This document shows, in pieces, positions 32,968-42,833 of a stretch of DNA of 45,738 bases (position 1 is the first letter of the stretch; the number at the start of each line of letters is the position of its first letter). Both the position numbers and the translations under genes were made by a program. This DNA is from an uncultured Mediterraneibacter sp. Lineage in GTDB: Bacteria > Bacillota > Clostridia > Lachnospirales > Lachnospiraceae. Under the pieces are notes generated by a model that had not been told where the DNA came from, did not search any database, and saw nothing but the letters and a program-made list of their open reading frames with translations. The stretch is taken from assembly GCA_944383695.1 (NCBI GenBank), contig CALWQP010000024.1, positions 1-45,738 of the forward strand, in the 5' to 3' direction.

Positions 32968-34557
32968 ATGGAATTACTGAAGCTGGTAATTGTGGACGAT
33001 GAACCTATTTTACTGCAGGGACTTTTGAATACATATGACTGGGAGAAAATGGGATTCCATGTAGTGGGAACGGCACAGAGCGGGGAGCAGGCGATCCGGG
33101 TGATCGAAGAAGTAAAGCCTCATGTGGTGCTGACGGATATCCGGATGAAACAGATCACAGGTCTGATGGTCATGGAAGAAATCCAGAAAACGGACCTGGA
33201 GTGCGTTTTTATCGTGCTGAGCGCATACCGGGATTTTGAATATGCGCAGCAGGCGTGTGATCTGGGAGCCTTCGCCTATCTTTTGAAGCCCATTGAGGAA
33301 GAGAAGCTTCAGGAGACGATGCAGGGCGCCTATAAGGTATGCATGGAACGGATTGAGAATGATGCGAAATATGAAAGCTGGGAAAATCTACTTGTAAAAG
33401 ACCATGACAGCTTCCTGCAGGTGGTGATCCAGAAATATGTGCAGAACAGCATCCCTCAGGAAAAAGTGGAAGAAGTGATGGGAATGCTGGGAGATATGCC
33501 TGGCAACGAGGATCGGTTTATCACGGTATGCGTGGATATTGACCTGGCGTATAAGATCACGCATTCTCTGGACTATGAAGCTGCAAGATTTGCCCTTATG
33601 AAGCGCCTCGAGGAAGTAGTGGGCGGGCACTTCTTTTTCTGGAGAGCCGAGGGAAAAGAGGAGAGCGCCTTTATCATCCGTACAGAAGACAAGAGCGCTG
33701 TCATGAAGCTGAAGCGTCTGCTGGAGCATGTGAAAGAGGACGAGAAGAGCCCGGTCGTGGCGGCGATTTCCAAGCCTTACAAGGGAATCGAGGGAATCCG
33801 GAGAAGTTATGCGGAAGCGGAGAAGCTGTTTGGGATTGCCAGAGTTTCGGGCGCAAGCGCATTTACTGTTTCAGAAGATGTGGAAGTGGATTCCGCGGAA
33901 AGCCCCGGGGTTGAAACGGATAATCTGATCGTGGCGGCAGTGCGAAAAAATAACACGAAAGAGTTAAAGGATGCTTTTGTCCATCTGATATACAGGCTTC
34001 CCCATGATGAAGAGCAGCAGTGCAAATATCTGCACCGCATTATGCTGAAGACAGAATTTTTGCTCCAGGATTCCTATGGGCTGACAGAAGAGATAAAAAA
34101 GAAATTCTGTAATTATTACAACAATCTTCAGAATCTTGGAGCGGCGAAGGCAGTGGATGTATGCTATAAGATTCTGTGTGACGTCATTGAGGTGAGGGAG
34201 AAAACAGCGGAAAAGGATGAGAGAGGGTACTTCAAAGATTATATAAGAGAGGCGGCGGCTTACATAGACGAGCATCTGCAGGATGAAGATTTGTCCATCG
34301 TGTCCGTAGCGGCGCATATTTACCTGAATCCGGTTTATTTCGGGAGAGTTTTCAAAAATACGTTCAACATGACTTTTAAGAAATATCTGATGCAGCAGAG
34401 AATGGAGAAGGCAAAGCGTCTGCTTGAGGCAGGGGGCGGCAGCATCAGGGATATCTGCGATGCGGTGGGTATCCACAATCCATCCTATTTTTCGCATCTG
34501 TTTAAGCAGTATACGGGCAGGCTTCCCAGCGAATACAAGAAGGAATACGAGGTATAA
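32968..34557 (+). CDS. YesN-type response regulator with AraC DNA-binding domain
   Basis: 529 residues from the ATG at 32968 (TTGGAGAG upstream); the frame to 32833 is not used. The receiver domain has D10/D11 (VDDEP), phosphorylation site D57 (LTDIRM) and K107 (LLKPIE). A long middle region follows, then two AraC-type helix-turn-helices at the C-terminus (about 430-525: LSIVSVAAHIYLNPVYFGRV and IRDICDAVGIHNPSYFSHLF). It should respond to the kinase encoded 10 bp downstream and activate the sugar-uptake genes beyond it. Confidence 0.92.
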   Translation: MELLKLVIVDDEPILLQGLLNTYDWEKMGFHVVGTAQSGEQAIRVIEEVKPHVVLTDIRMKQITGLMVMEEIQKTDLECVFIVLSAYRDFEYAQQACDLGAFAYLLKPIEEEKLQETMQGAYKVCMERIENDAKYESWENLLVKDHDSFLQVVIQKYVQNSIPQEKVEEVMGMLGDMPGNEDRFITVCVDIDLAYKITHSLDYEAARFALMKRLEEVVGGHFFFWRAEGKEESAFIIRTEDKSAVMKLKRLLEHVKEDEKSPVVAAISKPYKGIEGIRRSYAEAEKLFGIARVSGASAFTVSEDVEVDSAESPGVETDNLIVAAVRKNNTKELKDAFVHLIYRLPHDEEQQCKYLHRIMLKTEFLLQDSYGLTEEIKKKFCNYYNNLQNLGAAKAVDVCYKILCDVIEVREKTAEKDERGYFKDYIREAAAYIDEHLQDEDLSIVSVAAHIYLNPVYFGRVFKNTFNMTFKKYLMQQRMEKAKRLLEAGGGSIRDICDAVGIHNPSYFSHLFKQYTGRLPSEYKKEYEV

Positions 34558-34567
34558 GTGAACGGGC

Positions 34568-36355
34568 ATGAAAAAGAACAAGAAACGGTCAGGGATACAG
34601 AAACGGTATCTGAAGTATACGGCGGGGCTTTTGGGGCTCGCGCTTCTGCTCTCCAGCCTGGGAGTGGCGGTAAGCGTAAGGAGCAGGTTGACGAATTCCA
34701 TTATTGACAAGTATGAGTTCATGACAGAAAGAATGGGTCTGACTTTGGAAAATATGTACTGGGTCAGCGATGAGGCGACCGCAGAGTGTATTCTTTATGA
34801 CGATGTGCAGAAGAGTCTCCAGACCCAGGGGCTGGAGGAGGTAAAGCACATTGCCCTGAGCAAGTATTTTGCATACATCGGTCTTGACCGCGTGGCAGAT
34901 TACTGTTATGTGGACAACAAGGGAAACGTGTACAGCAAGTCTTACTCGGATGTGACTTACCAGGATATAGAAGAAAGTGGGTTCAGAGACTATCTGGGGG
35001 AGGAGTATTCGAAAACAAAGTGGTTCTGGGCGGAGGATACACTGTTCGGGACCGGTGATAAAGCCCTTTTCATCGGGAGATACGTGAGAAGTCTGGAATA
35101 TGCTCATGAGCCGGGAATGCTGTTTTTCAAGATGGAGGACGGATTTCTTCGGAATATCACTGGGATGAACCGGGAGCTGACAGATGAGGCGGCAGTGGGC
35201 GTGATCGACAGGAGCGGGCAGGTCTGCATGTCCTCGGCCCCGGAAGATTTTGCAGAGGCAGAGCACATACCGGAAGATGTTGCGGAGCAGATTGCAGAAA
35301 TAGAGGAGCTCGGCATGATACTGGCGGGGGAAAAGGTGAACGGCGGAGTCCTCTCTGCATACCGGGATGAAAACTGCGGGCTGGCAGTCTTTTCTTTTGT
35401 CCCGGACAGTATCCTGAACCAGGGTCTCATTCCCATCTTCCTTGTCCTTGCCGGAATTTATCTTCTCGTTGCGGCGGTGGCGGTGGTCCTGAGTATTTAT
35501 TTCTCCCGGAGATTTACAAAGCCGGTCCAGGTCATCAAAGACGCCATGACAGAATTCGACGGCAACAACTTTGACCGGACCATTGACCTGCACACCAACA
35601 CAGAGCTGGATGAGATCGGCCGCTCCTACAACAAGATGCTGGACAATATCCGGCGGCTTCTGGATGAGATCAAGGACCAGGAGAGGGAACTGCGAACCAC
35701 GGAGCTCAACATGCTGATCAGCCAGATCAATCCCCATTTCCTGTACAATACGCTGGATACGATCTATATGCTTGCCCGGATCAACAAAGAGGAAACAACC
35801 ATGCGGATGATACAGGCGCTTTCCAAATACCTTCGCCTGTCCCTGAGTAAAGGGAATGAGATCGTGTCAGTGGATGATGAGCTGGAAAATGTGAAGAGTT
35901 ATATGGAGATACAGCAGATACGGAATCAGTCGCTTTTTACCTATGAAATCGACTGCCGGGTGGATGCGGCGGGCACTTATGTCTTGAAGCTGGTCCTGCA
36001 GCCGCTGGTGGAAAATGCGGTGAAGTATGGATTTCAGGATATTTTTGAAGGAGGCAGGATCCGGATCGTCGTGAAGAAAGCGGACGGCGACTTGTACCTG
36101 AGTGTTTCCAATAACGGAACGCCCATGGACCGGACGATGCTGGAGAAGATAAACAGCATGAATGATATGCCGGTTTCGGAACTGAAGAACTGTTTTCCTG
36201 ATAAGAAACACGGCTACGGCGTGGTGAACATCCTGACCAGGCTCCGCCTGAAATACGGTGATGGAGCGAAATTTTACTGCGAGGCGGAGGAAGAAGAGAC
36301 CACGTGTACGATTAAGATTCCCGGTGGGGGAGGGCCGGAAGAATATGAGGAATAA
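34568..36355 (+). CDS. YesM-type sensor histidine kinase
   Basis: 595 residues. Membrane helix 1 (about 17-38), an extracytoplasmic dCache-like sensor domain (about 40-285), helix 2 (about 287-310, PIFLVLAGIYLLVAAVAVVL), HAMP (RRFTKPVQVIKDAMTEFDGN), then the HisKA_7TM-like His_kinase domain with H390 in SQINPHFLYNTLD and a HATPase with PLVENAVKYGF and HGYGVVNILTRL. It phosphorylates the regulator encoded just upstream. The start lies 10 bp after that gene, and the lipoprotein gene begins inside its last codons. Confidence 0.93.
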   Translation: MKKNKKRSGIQKRYLKYTAGLLGLALLLSSLGVAVSVRSRLTNSIIDKYEFMTERMGLTLENMYWVSDEATAECILYDDVQKSLQTQGLEEVKHIALSKYFAYIGLDRVADYCYVDNKGNVYSKSYSDVTYQDIEESGFRDYLGEEYSKTKWFWAEDTLFGTGDKALFIGRYVRSLEYAHEPGMLFFKMEDGFLRNITGMNRELTDEAAVGVIDRSGQVCMSSAPEDFAEAEHIPEDVAEQIAEIEELGMILAGEKVNGGVLSAYRDENCGLAVFSFVPDSILNQGLIPIFLVLAGIYLLVAAVAVVLSIYFSRRFTKPVQVIKDAMTEFDGNNFDRTIDLHTNTELDEIGRSYNKMLDNIRRLLDEIKDQERELRTTELNMLISQINPHFLYNTLDTIYMLARINKEETTMRMIQALSKYLRLSLSKGNEIVSVDDELENVKSYMEIQQIRNQSLFTYEIDCRVDAAGTYVLKLVLQPLVENAVKYGFQDIFEGGRIRIVVKKADGDLYLSVSNNGTPMDRTMLEKINSMNDMPVSELKNCFPDKKHGYGVVNILTRLRLKYGDGAKFYCEAEEEETTCTIKIPGGGGPEEYEE

Positions 36356-37643
36356 AAAATACAGATGCAAAGGCAGAGCGGCGCAGGCGGCGGCAGCGGC
36401 GCTCCTTTTCGCAGGGATCCTGTCCGGCTGTTCGGAGAGGGCCGCGCAGACTGCCGTCAGCGAAGAAGAAATATCCATACCGATCATCCTCACAGTGGAC
36501 CCTTCCAGCGGAATCAGAAATGAGGAAAAGCTGATCAACACATTTAACCAGATGTATGACGGAAAATGGCAGGCGGACGTGGAATGGGTCATGGAGACGG
36601 AAGAAGAATACCGCCAGAATCTGAAGAGGCAGAATGTGACTGACACCCTCCCCGTGGTGATCACGGATCTGCGGATGCTGCCGGCTTATTATTATATGAT
36701 GATACAGGATGGGCGTATTGAAGAACTGTCGGCGTATATTGAGGGGGATGAGGAGTGGATGGCTATGATCGAGTCTTCTGTGCTGGAGTCCTGCACGGAG
36801 GAGGATGGGAGCATCTACCTGAGCCCTATCAGCACGGCTGCATTTTCCTGTTCGGGCATGTTCTGGAACGAAGAGCTCTTTTCGCAGGCAGGGATTGAAA
36901 AATTTCCGGAGACTTGGGAGGAGTTCTGGGACTGCTGTGAACGGCTTTTAAGCTGCGGAATCACACCGCTCGCCCTTCATACAGAAGGAACTGCGTGGGC
37001 GCCCATGCTGATCGCCACGGCGGAGGCGGCATCCTCGGAGGAAGGAGCGGCGTTTCTGGAGGAGTTCTATCCGGAGACTTATCAGAACGAGAGCGGGCTG
37101 CGGATTGCCGGGACCCTTCAGCGGCTGTTCTCATACACGACAGACGACGCGCTGTATACGGATTTTGACGTGGCCTATGACAATTTTTTTTCGGGAAGGG
37201 CTGCAATGATACCCAATGGGTACTGGATGATGGATCAGATTCCGGAAGAATGCCGGGACAAAGTCCGGTTTTCCGCGTTTCCGGAGAATAAACTTGTCTC
37301 ATCCCCGGAGACGTTTGGCTGGGCCATCGTGTCCGGCTACAGTGAAGAGATAAAAGAGGGGGCGGCGGCGCTCCTGAAGCTGCGCACGCAGCTTAACATG
37401 GAGCAGAGGGAAGAGCTGTTTGCCAAGGATCCAGAAGAAATGATCCCTGCGGAGCGGGATTATATCGCTGCGTATAAGAACAGCCCAAAGCTTGTTCCCA
37501 ATTATCAGGTGAAGTGGAACTCTGTCCTGCAGGAAGAGACCCTGGGAGAGATACTGCCTGCTCTGGCGCAGGGGAAGATGACGCCGGAGGAATTTACGGC
37601 AAAGGAAGAGGAGAGCATCCGGCGCGTTCTGGAAGAGCAGTGA
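36345..37643 (+). CDS. Lipoprotein solute-binding protein coupled to the kinase gene
   Basis: 432 residues from the ATG at 36345, which overlaps the kinase gene by 11 bp and follows GGAGGGCCGGAAG. A lipoprotein signal ends in GILSGC, lipidated at C29. The mature part is a family 1 solute-binding fold (SBP_bac_8-like: TFNQMYDGKWQADVEW, ISTAAFSCSGMFWNEELFSQ, MIPNGYWMMDQI). Its tight link to the kinase rather than to the permeases suggests it works as a ligand-presenting co-sensor for YesM, as in known three-component systems; a transport role is possible too. A terminator follows. Confidence 0.88.
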   Translation: MRNKKYRCKGRAAQAAAAALLFAGILSGCSERAAQTAVSEEEISIPIILTVDPSSGIRNEEKLINTFNQMYDGKWQADVEWVMETEEEYRQNLKRQNVTDTLPVVITDLRMLPAYYYMMIQDGRIEELSAYIEGDEEWMAMIESSVLESCTEEDGSIYLSPISTAAFSCSGMFWNEELFSQAGIEKFPETWEEFWDCCERLLSCGITPLALHTEGTAWAPMLIATAEAASSEEGAAFLEEFYPETYQNESGLRIAGTLQRLFSYTTDDALYTDFDVAYDNFFSGRAAMIPNGYWMMDQIPEECRDKVRFSAFPENKLVSSPETFGWAIVSGYSEEIKEGAAALLKLRTQLNMEQREELFAKDPEEMIPAERDYIAAYKNSPKLVPNYQVKWNSVLQEETLGEILPALAQGKMTPEEFTAKEEESIRRVLEEQ

Positions 37644-37684
37644 GCGCGGTCCGGCGGGGAAGAACTTACCGGCACATAAGAACA

Positions 37685-37722
37685 GAAAAAATATCTGGCG
37701 GTTTTTGCCAGGTATTTTTTTT
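37685..37722 (+). terminator. Terminator between the sensor unit and the transport unit
   Basis: AAAAAATATCTGGC/GCCAGGTATTTTTT form a 14-bp stem with one G-U pair, followed by more T. Confidence 0.85.
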
Positions 37723-37837
37723 GATAATCTTAGTTTTCTAATTGTTACCGGCCAGGTGGCCTGCATTGATATAATACCAGCAGAATAAAGAAAACACAGG
37801 GCCTGAACGCCGGGTTTTCAGAAAGGTGAGGATTTAT

Positions 37838-39139
37838 ATGAAAAAGAAAAAAGTATTATCAGTATTGCTGGCAGCCGCAATGGTGGCAGGTCTGGCGGCA
37901 GGATGCGGAAGCAGCTCCGGCTCAGATGCCAGTGGATCAGGAGAAGCAAAAGGGGAGGTCTATTACCTGAACTTCAAGCCTGAGGCGGATGAGTACTGGA
38001 AGGAGCTGGCGGAAACATATACAAAAGAGACAGGAGTGAAGGTAACGGTCCTTACGGCAGCTTCCGGAGAGTATGAGAAGACGCTGAAATCAGAAATGGC
38101 TAAGACGGACGCGCCGACGCTGTTCCAGGTGAACGGACCGGTGGGGCTGGCAAGCTGGAAGGATTATTGCTATGATCTGTCCGGGTCGGATATCGCAGGT
38201 GAGCTGACAGACGACAGTTTTGCCCTGATGGACGGTGACAAGATGGCTGGCATTGCTTATGTGATCGAAAATTACGGCATCATCTACAACAAGGCGCTTC
38301 TGGAAGAGGCGGGCTACACTGCGGACGACATCACGGATTTTGACAGCTTTAAGGAAGTGGTGGAGGACATCACGGCGCGCAAAGATGAACTTGGATTCTC
38401 AGCATTTACATCAGCGGGAATGGACGGTTCTTCTGACTGGAGATTCAAGACCCATCTGGCAAACATCCCGATTTATTATGAGTACAAGGATGAGGGAATC
38501 AACAATACAGATGCGATCAAGGGTACATATCTGGACAACTACCGCCAGATATGGGATCTGTACATCAACAATGCAACATGTGAGCCTACAGAGATTTCCA
38601 CAAAGACAGCGGATGACGCTACAGCGGAATTTGTGACAGAAGAAGCAGTATTTTATCAGAACGGAACATGGGAATATAACAATATTGCAGACCTCGGAGA
38701 CGAGAATCTTGGAATCCTCCCGATCTATATCGGTGTTGAGGGAGAAGAGGACCAGGGAGTGTGCACAGGAACAGAGAACTACTGGTGTGTAAATGCGAAG
38801 GCTTCCGAGGACGATATTCAGGCAACGCTTGACTTCATGAACTGGTGCGTGACTTCAGATGAAGGTGTAGAGGCAATGTGCAAGGATATGGGATTTGTCA
38901 TTCCGTTCAAAGCAAATCTGGAATCTGAAAATACACTTGTCAACGAGGCGAACAAGTATCTGGAAGAAGGCAAAACTCCTGTGACATGGGTGTTCTCAAC
39001 AATGCCGTCCGAAGAGTGGAAGAACGGTGTAGGTTCTGCTCTGACAGCTTATGCGGCTGACCAGGCAGACGAGAACTGGGAGAAAGTCGTGAGCGCATTC
39101 GTAGACGGATGGGCGTCAGAGGCAGCGGCAGCGAAATAA
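37838..39139 (+). CDS. ABC transporter sugar-binding lipoprotein
   Basis: 433 residues from the ATG at 37838 (AAAGGTGAGG upstream). The lipoprotein signal ends in LAAGC, lipidated at C23. Family 1 extracellular solute-binding protein with the usual features: YLNFKPEADEYWKELAETY, EYEKTLKSEMAK, NYGIIYNKALLEEAGY, FMNWCVTSDEG. It delivers a carbohydrate, probably an oligosaccharide, to the two permeases downstream. A TATAAT lies near 37769 in a GGCCAGGTGGCC context without a good -35, consistent with activation by an AraC-type regulator from this locus. Confidence 0.92.
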   Translation: MKKKKVLSVLLAAAMVAGLAAGCGSSSGSDASGSGEAKGEVYYLNFKPEADEYWKELAETYTKETGVKVTVLTAASGEYEKTLKSEMAKTDAPTLFQVNGPVGLASWKDYCYDLSGSDIAGELTDDSFALMDGDKMAGIAYVIENYGIIYNKALLEEAGYTADDITDFDSFKEVVEDITARKDELGFSAFTSAGMDGSSDWRFKTHLANIPIYYEYKDEGINNTDAIKGTYLDNYRQIWDLYINNATCEPTEISTKTADDATAEFVTEEAVFYQNGTWEYNNIADLGDENLGILPIYIGVEGEEDQGVCTGTENYWCVNAKASEDDIQATLDFMNWCVTSDEGVEAMCKDMGFVIPFKANLESENTLVNEANKYLEEGKTPVTWVFSTMPSEEWKNGVGSALTAYAADQADENWEKVVSAFVDGWASEAAAAK

Positions 39140-39174
39140 AGGCCAGGCAAGTTTTAACAGCAATAGGTAAAAGA

Positions 39175-39212
39175 AAAGCGGCGGGCAGAGATGGTCTGAA
39201 CGCCGCTTTTTT
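39175..39212 (+). terminator. Intercistronic terminator (attenuator) after the binding-protein gene
   Basis: AAAGCGGCG/CGCCGCTTT, a 9-bp perfect stem, followed by TTTTTT, 18 bp before the first permease. Such partial terminators let the binding protein be made in excess over the membrane parts. Confidence 0.85.
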
Positions 39213-39229
39213 AAAAGGAGGACGATTTC

Positions 39230-40072
39230 ATGGAAAAAGCAATCCGGCGTTATATGCCGATTTTTGTACTCCCTACATTCTGTGCGTTTATACTGGGATT
39301 TATCGTTCCTTTCATCATGGGAATCTGGCTGTCATTCTGTGAATTTACCACGGTTACAGACGCGAAGTTTGTGGGAATATCCAATTACGTGGAAGCATTC
39401 AAGGATACCATATTCAGACATTCGTTCTGGTATACAGCGCTTTTTGCCGTGGTGTCGCTTGTCGTGATCAATGTGATCGCATTCGCGCTCGCTCTGGCGC
39501 TGACACAGAAAATGCGGGGGACCAATATATTCCGGACGATCTTTTTTATGCCGAACCTGATCGGAGGTATCGTGCTCGGGTATATCTGGCAGCTTATATT
39601 TAACGGAATACTGGCGAAGTACAGTACGGCGCTGGGATTAAATGAGTGGTATGGGTTCTGGGGACTGGTCATCCTTGTGAGCTGGCAGCAGATCGGATAT
39701 ATGATGATCATCTATATCGCAGGTCTTCAGTCCATCCCGGGAGATGTGATGGAGGCGGCGCAGATCGACGGCGCTTCGGGCATTCAGCGGCTTTTCCGCG
39801 TGACCATCCCTATGATGATGCCGTCCATTACGATCTGTATGTTTTTGTCGATCACGAACGGATTCAAGCTCTTTGACCAGAACCTGTCGCTGACAGCGGG
39901 AGAGCCGTCGAAGATGTCTGAAATGATGGCGCTGAACATCTTTAATACGTTCTATGGACGGACCGGATGGGAAGGCGTCGGACAGGCGAAGGCCGTAATA
40001 TTCTTTGTGATTGTGGTTGCGATCGGCATGATCCAGCTTCGTGCCACACGCTCGAAGGAGGTGCAGCAGTAA
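39230..40072 (+). CDS. ABC sugar transporter permease (MalF/UgpA type)
   Basis: 280 residues, six membrane helices. The cytoplasmic EAA loop reads MEAAQIDGASGIQRLFRVTI and contacts the ATPase. AAAAGGAGG precedes the ATG. The stop is immediately followed by the next permease's ATG (TAAATG). It forms the membrane pore with the second permease. Confidence 0.93.
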   Translation: MEKAIRRYMPIFVLPTFCAFILGFIVPFIMGIWLSFCEFTTVTDAKFVGISNYVEAFKDTIFRHSFWYTALFAVVSLVVINVIAFALALALTQKMRGTNIFRTIFFMPNLIGGIVLGYIWQLIFNGILAKYSTALGLNEWYGFWGLVILVSWQQIGYMMIIYIAGLQSIPGDVMEAAQIDGASGIQRLFRVTIPMMMPSITICMFLSITNGFKLFDQNLSLTAGEPSKMSEMMALNIFNTFYGRTGWEGVGQAKAVIFFVIVVAIGMIQLRATRSKEVQQ

Positions 40073-40909
40073 ATGAAAAAGAAAAACAAGCTCAGCATGG
40101 TCGGTACAGGCGTTTTTACCATCCTCGGACTGGTCTATATTGCCCCGATCCTGATCGTGCTCATGAATTCCTTTAAAAAGAAAGTCTATATCAATAAAGA
40201 ACCGTTTACACTGCCCACGGAAAAGACATGGAACAGTATTGAAAACTATCTGACAGCAATCGATAAATACGAGCTGCTCAGTGCAGTGGGATGGACGGTA
40301 TTCATTACGGTGGCTTCAGTGCTGGTGATCCTCATATGCACATCCATGTGCGCCTGGTATATCACGAGAGTAAAGAGCGGGTTTACAAAAGTGCTGTACC
40401 TGCTGTGTGTGTTTTCTATGGTCGTACCGTTTCAGATGGTCATGTTTACGTTGTCACTGGTAGCGGACCGCACCGGTCTTAACACTCCATGGGGGATCGT
40501 TATCATTTACCTGGGTTTCGGGGCCGGGCTGGCGGTGTTCATGTTCTGCGGCTTTGTGAAATCCATCCCGCTTGAGATCGAAGAGGCGGCGATGATCGAC
40601 GGATGTACGCCGCTGCGCACCTTTTTCTCTGTCGTGCTGCCGATCATGAAGCCCACGTATATCTCTGTGGGCATCCTGGAGACCATGTGGATCTGGAATG
40701 ATTTCCTGCTCCCATATCTTGTACTGGATCTGAATAAATACAAGACGATCTCTATCGCCATCCAGTATATGAAAGGAAGCTACGGACGTGTGGATATGGG
40801 CGCGATCATGGCGGCTCTGATCCTTGCGGTCATCCCCGTCATTATCTTCTACCTGTCCTGTCAGAAGCATATCATCAAGGGTGTAGCGGCAGGAGCCGTG
40901 AAGGGATAA
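40073..40909 (+). CDS. ABC sugar transporter permease (MalG/UgpE type)
   Basis: 278 residues, six membrane helices, EAA loop EEAAMIDGCTPLRTFFSVVL and the family end VAAGAVKG. Its ribosome site GGAGGTG lies inside the end of the upstream gene. No ATP-binding subunit is encoded nearby, so a shared MsmX-type ATPase from elsewhere in the genome is probably used. Confidence 0.93.
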   Translation: MKKKNKLSMVGTGVFTILGLVYIAPILIVLMNSFKKKVYINKEPFTLPTEKTWNSIENYLTAIDKYELLSAVGWTVFITVASVLVILICTSMCAWYITRVKSGFTKVLYLLCVFSMVVPFQMVMFTLSLVADRTGLNTPWGIVIIYLGFGAGLAVFMFCGFVKSIPLEIEEAAMIDGCTPLRTFFSVVLPIMKPTYISVGILETMWIWNDFLLPYLVLDLNKYKTISIAIQYMKGSYGRVDMGAIMAALILAVIPVIIFYLSCQKHIIKGVAAGAVKG

Positions 40910-41103
40910 ATATAAAAATACTGGACTTTGCGCTGACTTTAAGATAGAATTATTTTACAAATACTGATGTGGCATATATTTCCTCTAACGGTATGGTGCG
41001 TGAGCCTACGGCGTTTGCAGTATGCGTCTGCGGGATGCTTGCAGCAGTGATGTACAGATAAAGGAAAAATATGAGAGACAGATAAATGAACGACATTACG
41101 ATT

Positions 41104-41140
41104 CGGCGGCGGCGGGAAATCCTGCCGCTGCCGGATTTTT
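41104..41140 (+). terminator. Terminator/attenuator before the second regulator
   Basis: CGGCGGCGGCGGGA pairs with TCCTGCCGCTGCCG (two G-U pairs), followed by ATTTTT, 31 bp before the regulator start. It ends the transport operon or attenuates read-through. 40910-41103 holds no gene. Confidence 0.75.
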
Positions 41141-41170
41141 GCGCGGACATGGTCAGGAAGGAGGCTGCGG

Positions 41171-42700
41171 ATGAAGATTGTTATTATTGTAAAAGACGCA
41201 GCGTACAGGGAAAAACTCGAAAAACTGCTCCGGAAGCTGGGGCAGGAATATAGATCATTGGAAACGGTATCCGGAGGACAGGAAGGATACAAGCTGATAA
41301 AGGAGGAGATCCCTGACCTCATCATAGCGGATATCAGCCTGCCCCGGGCGGATGGACTCCTGATGCTGAAGAAGCTCCGCAGGGAGAAAATACATTCAAG
41401 GGTGATCCTGCTGGCGGAAAAAGAAGATTTCCGCCAGGTCAGACAGGCATTGGAGCTGGGGGTTGACGGATATTTTATCAAGCCTGTGCAGATGGCTCAG
41501 CTTGAGAAAAGAATCCTCCAGATCGAGCAGCGGGTGGATGGAGAGTATGTAGCGGAGGCCGTTTTTACCGTTGAAAATATACTCCTGGGATGCCTGAACG
41601 GACAGCTGGATCCTGAGGATAGATTACATGATATCACAAAGAGGAGATTTGGATTTACGGTATATGATCCGGGAGCTGTGTTTGCCGTCTGGCTGGATGA
41701 AAAATACAGGGAAGAAAAAGAGACTGTAAGAAACTTGCTGGAGCAGACGGAGGCGCTTAAGAGCCGCGGCGCATTCCGGGTATTTGAAGTGGGCACATGG
41801 AATCTGCTGCTTGTCGTACAGTATGGGCCCGAAGCCGAAAAATATGGAGATGCTTATTTTCAGGAGGAGGTCGTTCCCAAGCTGTGTACAGCTCTGAGGG
41901 GAACTGTCGTATGCATCCGTGTCAGAGCGGAAAGGCTTGTTGACCTTCAGGCGGTGCTGGGAAGAATGTATGCCATGCTCGACTGGAACCTGCTGTTTGA
42001 CAGGGGAGAGCTGATCTGTACGGAAAAAATCGAAGGAATGGAAATCATGCCGCTGAGGTATCCTGCCCACATAGAAAGCCGCCTGAAAAATGCCGTGACC
42101 GAGAAGAACGGCGAAGAGATCAAACAGTGTTATTACCAGTTGTATGATCATCTCCGGCGGAAACCATACAGCCCGGAGGATATGAAAGAGTGCATTATAC
42201 GTTTTAACATGGTCCTGCTCAATGCCTATAAAGTCCGTCGGGAGATTGCGTCAGAGGTGGAGGTGCAGCGCTGTATGCAGATGATATCTACAGCCGTGAG
42301 CTGGAGACAGATACGGACGGCGATAGAGAGATTCATGCGGGCTTTGAGTTTTGATGCCCCAGAGGAATTTGACCACAGTCTGAGTCCGCTTGTGTGCAAA
42401 GCAGTACAGCTTGTGCGGAAATATTATGACCAGGGGATTACTCTGGAGGAGATCTCGGAGCATCTTTTCGTCTCCGAGGAATATCTGAGCACGCAGTTCA
42501 AAAAAGAGACCGGTTCCGGATTTGCTGAGACGGTGAGAAAATACAGGATTGACAGGATTAAAGGGCTTTTGATAGGGACGAAGCTGAAGCTGAATCAGAT
42601 CGCGGAGCTGACAGGGTATGCGGATTCGAAGTACATGAGCAGGGTATTTAAGGAAGAAACAGGGATGCTCCCGACAGAATTTCGGAAGTCAGCCCAGTAA
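41171..42700 (+). CDS. AraC-type response regulator with degenerate receiver
   Basis: 509 residues, RBS GGAAGGAGG. N-terminal receiver fold with the phospho-acceptor Asp kept (D54, ADISLPRADG) and the Lys (K104, FIKPV), but the usual acidic pair reads VKDAA (only D9 left) and the Thr/Ser switch position is Ala82 (LLAEKED). A middle region of unknown fold follows, then two AraC helix-turn-helices (about 405-505: ITLEEISEHLFVSEEYLSTQ and LNQIAELTGYADSKYMSRVF). No kinase gene is adjacent. It may work without phosphorylation or be served by the YesM kinase upstream. Likely target: the transport operon. Confidence 0.88.
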   Translation: MKIVIIVKDAAYREKLEKLLRKLGQEYRSLETVSGGQEGYKLIKEEIPDLIIADISLPRADGLLMLKKLRREKIHSRVILLAEKEDFRQVRQALELGVDGYFIKPVQMAQLEKRILQIEQRVDGEYVAEAVFTVENILLGCLNGQLDPEDRLHDITKRRFGFTVYDPGAVFAVWLDEKYREEKETVRNLLEQTEALKSRGAFRVFEVGTWNLLLVVQYGPEAEKYGDAYFQEEVVPKLCTALRGTVVCIRVRAERLVDLQAVLGRMYAMLDWNLLFDRGELICTEKIEGMEIMPLRYPAHIESRLKNAVTEKNGEEIKQCYYQLYDHLRRKPYSPEDMKECIIRFNMVLLNAYKVRREIASEVEVQRCMQMISTAVSWRQIRTAIERFMRALSFDAPEEFDHSLSPLVCKAVQLVRKYYDQGITLEEISEHLFVSEEYLSTQFKKETGSGFAETVRKYRIDRIKGLLIGTKLKLNQIAELTGYADSKYMSRVFKEETGMLPTEFRKSAQ

Positions 42701-42833
42701 CAAATTAAAAAAATCTACCTTTTTTAGAATTTTCTACCTTTTCAATGAGGAAAATTATGGTATGATATACGTTGGTCTGCAGAAACGCAGACCATGTACA
42801 TGCCTGTAAAGGCGAAAAGAGGTGAGATGAATA

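Noticed and set aside
34589-35737. 382-codon minus-strand frame over the kinase gene
   Set aside because: Antisense shadow of the YesM kinase.
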